Shown here: in pieces, positions 8,404 to 13,157 of the stretch
Layout of the letters: each line of letters opens with the position of its first letter
Position numbering within the stretch: position 1 is the stretch's first letter
Assembly: GCA_021300125.1 (NCBI GenBank)
Contig: JAJTHX010000362.1
Location: 1-13,157, forward strand
Origin: Betaproteobacteria bacterium
GTDB lineage: Bacteria; Pseudomonadota; Gammaproteobacteria; Burkholderiales; SG8-41
Length of the DNA: 13,157 nucleotides
Direction: 5' to 3'
The notes under the pieces: model-generated
The model's input: the letters and a program-made list of their open reading frames with translations, nothing else
What the model was told of the DNA's origin: nothing
Database searches by the model: none
Program-made: the position numbers and the translations under genes

Positions 8404-9872
8404 CACCGTGTCCTCCCGGCCAGCGCCGCCTTCACCACCGCGGCATCATCGAAACGCCGCCGCAACCCACCAATTTCCTGGTAATTTTCGTGCCCCTTGC
8501 CCGCGACCAGCACGATATCGCCGCGGCGCGCCGCGGCAACCGCGGACAGGATGGCGCGACGGCGATCGGCGATCTCCTCGTGTGCACCTGCGGTGCCTGC
8601 GGCAATGTCGGCAATGATCGCGCGCGGATCCTCGCTGCGCGGGTTGTCGCTGGTCAGCACCACGTGGTCGGCGAGGCAGGCTGCGACCGCACCCATCAGC
8701 GGCCGTTTGCCGGCATCGCGCTCACCACCGCAACCGAACACGCAGAGCAGCCGCCCGCGGGGCGCACGCAGCGGACGCAGGGCAAGCAGAACCTTTTCCA
8801 GGGCATCCGGCGTATGTGCGTAATCGACGACCACCAATGGCCTGTCGCCACCACCGTAGCGGGCCATGCGGCCAGGCGCCGGTGCCAGCCGCTCCAGCAC
8901 CGCGGCAGCGGCCCCGATTTCGACGCCACTCGCGAGCAGCACGCTGAGCGTCGCGAGCAGGTTGGCCGCATTAAAAGCGCCGAGCAGCGGGCTGCGCACC
9001 GCCGCATGGCCCCAGGGGCTCGTGACGTCGAATGCGATACCGGCGGCACCCAGTTCAAGATTGCTGCCTTCGATACGGCCGGCACACTGGCGTGATCCAC
9101 GGCGGCCGAAACCGTAGCCGAACAGGCTGGCGCGGCGATGCTTCCAGCGCTGCGCGATTTCACGCCCGAAACCGTCGTCCAGATTGACGATGGCATGACG
9201 CAGCGTCGGCCAGCGGAACAGGCGCGCCTTGGCCGCCTTGTAACGGCGCATCGTGCCGTGATAGTCGAGGTGATCGCGGCTGAGATTGGTAAGCAGCGCA
9301 ACATCGAACTCGACACCGGCAAGGCGGTCCTGCACCAGCCCGTGCGACGAGGCCTCCATGCATACCGCCTTCGCGCCGGCACGCTCGAAGTCGCGCAACC
9401 GCGCCTGCAGGCTCACCGCGTCCGGCGTGGTGTTCACCGCCGCGCTGAGGCGCCCCGGGAATCCACTGCCGAGGGTCCCGATCACCGCACACTTGCGCCG
9501 GGAACAGGTCAGGGCCTGCGCAATCCACTGGCTGCAGGAGGTTTTGCCGTTGGTGCCGGTGACCCCGATAGTCCACAGCCGCGCACTTGGCCTGCCGTGA
9601 AAATCGGCGGCGATTTCCCCGGCGCAGCGGCGCAGTCCGGGCACGGCGAAGTGCGGCACGCGCCAGCGCCGGTTCCAGGCATGGCTCTCGGCCTCCCACA
9701 GCACGGCGGAGGCCCCTCTGCCGACCGCATCGGCGATGAAATCACGGCCGTCTCGGGTCTCGCCGCTGCAGGCCAGGAACGCATCACCGGGGCGCACCGT
9801 GCGGCTGTCGAGCGTCAGCCGCCGCACGCCAAGACGGTGCAGTACCGCGGCATCGAAACGCGGCGCGCTCAC
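8403..9872 (-). CDS. murE: UDP-MurNAc-L-Ala-D-Glu--meso-diaminopimelate ligase MurE
   Basis: MurE is the cytoplasmic ligase that adds the third stem residue. The 489-residue product has LDSRTVRPGDAFLA at 21-34, the P-loop TGTNGKT at 105-111, NTTPDA at 147-152 and EASSHGL at 173-179. TNLSRDHLDYHG lies at 195-206, and YKAAKARLF at 211-219 has the probable carbamylated lysine K215. VVDYAHTPDAL lies at 348-358, GCGGERDAGKRPLMG at 380-394 and KGHE at 459-462. SDNPRSEDP at 408-416 contains DNPR, which in this family recognises meso-diaminopimelate; lysine-adding MurE proteins have a different residue at the Arg position. The start is GTG at 9872, overlapping the ftsI stop as GTGA, with AAGGAGG only 4 bases upstream. 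No better in-frame start is near. The gene is complete. Confidence 0.96.
   Translation of the reverse strand: MSAPRFDAAVLHRLGVRRLTLDSRTVRPGDAFLACSGETRDGRDFIADAVGRGASAVLWEAESHAWNRRWRVPHFAVPGLRRCAGEIAADFHGRPSARLWTIGVTGTNGKTSCSQWIAQALTCSRRKCAVIGTLGSGFPGRLSAAVNTTPDAVSLQARLRDFERAGAKAVCMEASSHGLVQDRLAGVEFDVALLTNLSRDHLDYHGTMRRYKAAKARLFRWPTLRHAIVNLDDGFGREIAQRWKHRRASLFGYGFGRRGSRQCAGRIEGSNLELGAAGIAFDVTSPWGHAAVRSPLLGAFNAANLLATLSVLLASGVEIGAAAAVLERLAPAPGRMARYGGGDRPLVVVDYAHTPDALEKVLLALRPLRAPRGRLLCVFGCGGERDAGKRPLMGAVAACLADHVVLTSDNPRSEDPRAIIADIAAGTAGAHEEIADRRRAILSAVAAARRGDIVLVAGKGHENYQEIGGLRRRFDDAAVVKAALAGRTR
8411..8417 (-). promoter_or_regulatory. Ribosome binding site of murF
   Basis: On the minus strand GGGAGGA lies 7 bases before the ATG at 8403 and 4 bases before the GTG at 8406. 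The distance favours the ATG, the same spacing as at mraY. Confidence 0.65.
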
Positions 9873-11602
9873 ACATCCTCCTTGATCAGCGGCGCGTCGG
9901 CAGGCGCCAGAACCGTGGTGCGGCCCGGCGCATCCGGCGGCACCGCAAGCATGCGCAGCGCACCGGCGGCAACCAGGCTGAAGACCGGCGCTGCCACCGC
10001 ACCGCCGTAATGCTGTCCGGCGGAGGGTTCGTCAATCATCACCGCGATGATGATGCGGGGCCTAGTTGCCGGCGCAAAACCGACGAATGAGGCAACGTAA
10101 CGGTTGGTGGCGTAACCCTTGCCTTCGAGCTTGCGTGCGGTGCCGGTCTTGCCGGCCACGGTATAGCCTGCGACCTGCGCCCCGGGGGCGGTACCGCCGG
10201 GCTGTGCCGCCATCTCCAGCATGTGCCGCACGGCCTGTGCCGTCTGCGCGGAAATCACCTGCGTGCCCTCGGGAGGGCCGTCGCGCCTGAGCAGGCTTAC
10301 CGGATACAGCTTACCGTCTGACGAAAAAACCGTATAGGCACGCGCCAGCTGCATCAGCGATACCGAGATGCCATAGCCATAGGACATCGTTGCCTGCTCG
10401 ATCGGTCTCCAGCTGCTGTGCGCGCGCAGCCGGCCCGAGACCTCGCCCGGAAAGCCGGAGCGCGGCGGCGCGCCGAAGCCGGTGCGATGGAACATGTCCC
10501 ACAGCGTTTCCGAGGGCATCGCCAGCCCCATCTTCGCCGTGCCGACGTTGGAGGATTTCTGGATCACCTGGGCAACGGTCAGCGCACCCTGGGGATGCAC
10601 ATCGTTGATGGTGTGGCTGCCGATCGTCATGCGCCCTGGCGCGGTCTGGATCACGGTGCCGGCCTGGTACAGGCCGGCCTCGATTGCCGCGGCTGCAGTG
10701 AAGGGCTTCAGGGTCGAGCCTGGCTCGAACAGGTCGGTGATGACCCGGTTGCGGGTGCGCTGCGCGTCGAGCTTGCCGCGGTTGTTGGGGTTGTAGGTGG
10801 GCAGGTTGGCCATGGCCAGCACTTCACCGCTCTGCGCGTCAAGCACGACAATGCCACCGGCCTTGGCGCGATGGGCGGCGACCGCATCGCGCAGCTCGCG
10901 GAAAGCCAGATTCTGGATGCGTGCGTCGATCGACAGTATCAGCTTCTCACCGTTCTGCGGCGCGCGGATGCTCTCCACGTCCTCGACCACGCGGCCGAGC
11001 CGGTCGCGGATCACGCGGCGGCTGCCGGGCCTGCCGGCGAGGCGGTCCTCGAAGGCGAGCTCGATCGCCTCCTGGCCCTTGTTGTCGATGTTGGTGAAAC
11101 CGACGATGTGAGCCATCACCTCGCCCGCCGGATAGTAACGGCGGTGCTCGCGCTGCAGGAACACCCCGGGGATTCCGAGCTGCACCACCCGCTCGGCCTG
11201 TTCCGGCGGCAGCTGGCGCTTGAGGTAGACATGATCACGCCGGGTATCGGCAAGCTTTTCGCGCAATTCCTCCTGGCTGACGCCCAGCAGGAGCGCGAGG
11301 CGGCGCAGGTCTGCGGGTTGCGCCTCGACGTCTGCGGGTCTCGCCGCCACCGATTCCACCGGGGTCGAGATCGCCAGCGGTTCGTTGTTGCGGTCGACAA
11401 TCATGCCGCGGCTCGCGCCGATCTCGAGCACCCGCGAATAGCGTGACTCCCCCTTGCGCTGCAGGAAATCGTCGTTGAGGGCCTGCAGCCAAAGTGCGCG
11501 GCCAGCGAGGACAACGAAAGCGGCCGCAACGCCGAACAGAACCAGGCGCGCGCGCCAGCGCGGCAACTCCGGCGTGGCGGCGCGGGCAATCGAGGGTCTC
11601 AT
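9869..11602 (-). CDS. ftsI: Septal peptidoglycan transpeptidase FtsI (PBP3)
   Basis: FtsI is the class B penicillin-binding protein that crosslinks septal peptidoglycan in the periplasm, acting with FtsW. The 577-residue product is near the E. coli length. It has a short basic cytoplasmic tail, one membrane segment at about 19-40, and a pedestal region with SRGMIVDRNNEPLA at 64-77. The transpeptidase domain runs from about 245 to 555. Its three active-site motifs are intact: STLK at 296-299 with nucleophile S296, SSN at 350-352 and KTGT at 485-488. YPAGEVMAHIVGFTNID at 157-173 is also typical of the family. The ATG at 11602 overlaps the ftsL stop by four bases (ATGA), and GGGAG lies 7 bases upstream. 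It ends overlapping the GTG of murE. No lipobox or cleavable signal is seen, consistent with a membrane anchor. Confidence 0.97.
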   Translation of the reverse strand: MRPSIARAATPELPRWRARLVLFGVAAAFVVLAGRALWLQALNDDFLQRKGESRYSRVLEIGASRGMIVDRNNEPLAISTPVESVAARPADVEAQPADLRRLALLLGVSQEELREKLADTRRDHVYLKRQLPPEQAERVVQLGIPGVFLQREHRRYYPAGEVMAHIVGFTNIDNKGQEAIELAFEDRLAGRPGSRRVIRDRLGRVVEDVESIRAPQNGEKLILSIDARIQNLAFRELRDAVAAHRAKAGGIVVLDAQSGEVLAMANLPTYNPNNRGKLDAQRTRNRVITDLFEPGSTLKPFTAAAAIEAGLYQAGTVIQTAPGRMTIGSHTINDVHPQGALTVAQVIQKSSNVGTAKMGLAMPSETLWDMFHRTGFGAPPRSGFPGEVSGRLRAHSSWRPIEQATMSYGYGISVSLMQLARAYTVFSSDGKLYPVSLLRRDGPPEGTQVISAQTAQAVRHMLEMAAQPGGTAPGAQVAGYTVAGKTGTARKLEGKGYATNRYVASFVGFAPATRPRIIIAVMIDEPSAGQHYGGAVAAPVFSLVAAGALRMLAVPPDAPGRTTVLAPADAPLIKEDV

Positions 11603-11883
11603 GGGCGGGCTCCCGGGGCGACGGGGGCAACCACTTCGATGCGGGTCGCGACCGGCAGCTTCATGTTGAGTTCACGCGTGGCGATGCGTTCTACCCGGGC
11701 GTGAGTCGCCCAGGTGCCCTGCTCGAGCTGGAGCTGGCCCCATTCCACCTCCAGCTGCTTGGCCTTGGCCCGCTCGCGCTCCAGTTCGACGAAGAGCTTG
11801 CGTGCCTTGTGCTGCGTAGTGACCGCCACCATCGCGCATGCGATGAGCGCAGCCAGCAACAGCAGCGTGATGCGCAGGCTCAT
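11599..11883 (-). CDS. ftsL: Cell division protein FtsL
   Basis: FtsL is a small bitopic membrane protein that binds FtsB and FtsQ and helps activate FtsW-FtsI at the septum. The 94-residue product has a membrane segment at about 4-22 ([19 protein letters not shown]). A charged heptad-like region follows at about 25-60 ([24 protein letters not shown] onwards) and fits the periplasmic coiled coil. [16 protein letters not shown] at 62-77 is the conserved tail seen in proteobacterial FtsL. Sequence conservation is low in this family, so size, topology and position between rsmH and ftsI carry much of the call. The ATG at 11883 overlaps the rsmH stop (ATGA), with GGAGG 10 bases upstream. The end overlaps the ftsI start. 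Confidence 0.95.
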   Translation of the reverse strand: MSLRITLLLLAALIACAMVAVTTQHKARKLFVELERERAKAKQLEVEWGQLQLEQGTWATHARVERIATRELNMKLPVATRIEVVAPVAPGARP

Positions 11884-12815
11884 CGTGCCGGCGCCTCCGT
11901 GCGCTCGGCCACGCGCAGCACCGCGCTGCGCGCGCGGGGATTGCGCGCCACCTCGTCCGCGGTGGCGCGCTGCGCGCGGCCCACGAGGCGCAGCGGCGGC
12001 TGCGGCAGCTCGGCCGCACGCACCGGCAGGCGCTCCGGCAACGCGTCAGCCGTGGACTGCGCGCGCATGAATCTTTTCACGATGCGGTCCTCAAGGGAGT
12101 GGAAGCTGATCACGACGAGCCTTCCGCCCGCGCGCAGCAGGGCAACGCACTGCGGCAGCACTAGCGATAGCTCCTCGAGCTCCTGATTGAGGTGAATCCG
12201 TAGAGCCTGAAACGTGCGCGTCGCCGGATCCTGGCGTGGCTCGCGCGCGGGAACGGCTTCTGCCACGAGCGCGGCAAGTTTTCGTGTGGTGTCAACAGGC
12301 CCCCGCGCCCGAGCTGCAACAATCGCTGCTGCAATCTGTTTAGCAAACCGTTCTTCACCATAGTCCCTGATCACCTCCCTGATCTGCGCTTCCGTCGCCG
12401 TCTGCAGCCATTGCGCGGCACTCAGGCCGTGCTGCGGATCCATCCGCATGTCGAGCGGTCCATCGCCGCGGAAACTGAAGCCTCGGCGCGCTTCATCGAT
12501 CTGGGGCGAGGACACACCCAGATCCAGCAGCACACCGTCCACCGCAGCCACGGCCGACTGCCGCAGCACTTCGCCGATGCGGCTGAACGGCGCACGGGCG
12601 ATGCTGAAACGCGGATCGTCAATCGCCTGCGCCGCAGCCACGGCCTCCGGATCGCGGTCCATCGCGATAAGCCTGCCCGTCGCGCCCAGCCGCGCCAGGA
12701 TCAGGCGGCTGTGGCCGCCGCGCCCGAACGTTGCATCGACATACACGCCGTCACCGCGCACCTTCAATGCCGCGACGGCCTCTTCCGCCATCACCGCGGC
12801 ATGAACGCCGGTCAC
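11880..12815 (-). CDS. rsmH: 16S rRNA (cytosine(1402)-N4)-methyltransferase RsmH (MraW)
   Basis: RsmH is the SAM-dependent enzyme that N4-methylates C1402 in the decoding centre of 16S rRNA. The 311-residue product is the normal length. Motifs are [11 protein letters not shown] at 26-36 (SAM-binding loop), DRDPEAV at 53-59, [10 protein letters not shown] at 96-105 and [15 protein letters not shown] at 112-126. RDYGEERFA lies at 150-158, TRTFQALRI at 199-207, [12 protein letters not shown] at 236-247 and [14 protein letters not shown] at 292-305. The start is GTG at 12815, overlapping the mraZ stop as GTGA, with GGAGGA 9 bases upstream. It gives the expected N-terminus with the family's conserved His at position 5 (VHAAVM). 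The frame stays open 30 codons upstream, but that part lies in mraZ. About 50 bases coding for the RDYGEERFA region have lower G+C than the rest. Confidence 0.96.
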   Translation of the reverse strand: MTGVHAAVMAEEAVAALKVRGDGVYVDATFGRGGHSRLILARLGATGRLIAMDRDPEAVAAAQAIDDPRFSIARAPFSRIGEVLRQSAVAAVDGVLLDLGVSSPQIDEARRGFSFRGDGPLDMRMDPQHGLSAAQWLQTATEAQIREVIRDYGEERFAKQIAAAIVAARARGPVDTTRKLAALVAEAVPAREPRQDPATRTFQALRIHLNQELEELSLVLPQCVALLRAGGRLVVISFHSLEDRIVKRFMRAQSTADALPERLPVRAAELPQPPLRLVGRAQRATADEVARNPRARSAVLRVAERTEAPAR

Positions 12816-13157
12816 AAGGAGAAGTCCTCCAGCTCCGCCGGCAGTCCGCCCGCGGCAAATCCGCCGGCGTTGTCGATCAGCTGCGCCCAGCGCTCCTCGT
12901 TCCACAACTCGAATTTCTTGCCTTGCCCGACCAGCACCACGCTCTTTTCAAGCTGCGCGTAACGGCGCAGCTCGGGTGTGATCAGCACGCGGCCGGCTCC
13001 GTCCATGTCCACATCCACCGCGAAACCGATCAACCGTCGCTGCAGCTCGCGCACGCGCGGGTCGAGGTTGGACAGGCCTTCAAGTTTTTGCTGGATCAGC
13101 TCCCAGTCGGGCAGCGGATAGATGAGCAGGCAGCGGTCGGCATCGGCGGTGATCACC
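12812..13157 (-). CDS. mraZ: Transcriptional regulator MraZ (5' end outside window)
   Basis: MraZ is a SpoVT/AbrB-like ring-forming DNA-binding protein that regulates the dcw cluster from repeats upstream of its own gene (known for E. coli and other bacteria). The window holds the last 114 or so codons; roughly 30 N-terminal residues lie beyond 13157. Visible features are [37 protein letters not shown] with the second D-x3-R motif (DGAGR), [13 protein letters not shown], and [18 protein letters not shown]. All are typical of the family's second half, and the first D-x3-R motif is in the missing part. The frame enters from the right edge, so a GTG at 13156 is an internal valine codon rather than the start. 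The TGA at 12812 overlaps the rsmH start. Its promoter and binding repeats would be outside the window. Confidence 0.95.
   Translation of the reverse strand, partial: VITADADRCLLIYPLPDWELIQQKLEGLSNLDPRVRELQRRLIGFAVDVDMDGAGRVLITPELRRYAQLEKSVVLVGQGKKFELWNEERWAQLIDNAGGFAAGGLPAELEDFSL

Noticed and set aside
10418..11446. Plus-strand open frame (342 codons) antisense to ftsI
   Set aside because: Same reason: no recognisable domain and complete overlap with a textbook FtsI.
12816..12905. Upstream extension of rsmH to an ATG at 12905
   Set aside because: The 30 added residues are out-of-frame mraZ sequence. The GTG at 12815 has a ribosome site, a stop overlap and the family N-terminus.

Overview
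This window is most of a division and cell wall (dcw) cluster read entirely from the minus strand. High G+C (about two thirds by eye), the gene order and many protein details point to a Gram-negative proteobacterium, most likely a betaproteobacterium. Examples are the [17 protein letters not shown] segment of MraY, NAQREHQEFM in MurF, TGTNGKTSCSQW in MurE, and the FtsL sequence. This lineage call is from memory of family sequences, not from a search.

From right to left (the direction of transcription) the genes are mraZ (start outside the window), rsmH, ftsL, ftsI, murE, murF, mraY, murD, ftsW (frameshifted), murG, murC and murB (end outside the window). They are packed without real spacers: seven junctions are 4-base or 1-base stop/start overlaps and the other four gaps are 1, 3, 7 and 10 bases. 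No promoter, terminator, RNA gene, mobile element or CRISPR array was seen. The cluster promoter should lie upstream of mraZ, beyond position 13157.

The genes form one pathway. MurB makes UDP-MurNAc. MurC, MurD, MurE and MurF add L-Ala, D-Glu, meso-diaminopimelate (DNPR motif in MurE) and D-Ala-D-Ala. MraY moves the product onto undecaprenyl phosphate (lipid I) and MurG adds GlcNAc (lipid II). FtsW and FtsI polymerise and crosslink it at the septum, with FtsL as an activating partner. RsmH methylates 16S rRNA and MraZ is the cluster's transcriptional regulator.

This is an ordinary housekeeping region and I found no undescribed system in it. Two things deserve a second look. First, a one-base frameshift breaks ftsW near 3592; it is more likely a sequence error than biology, because the gene is essential. 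Second, a 40-base island of only 20% G+C inside murD (4881-4920) changes both codons and residues and carries a 14-base perfect palindrome and a 9-base tandem repeat.
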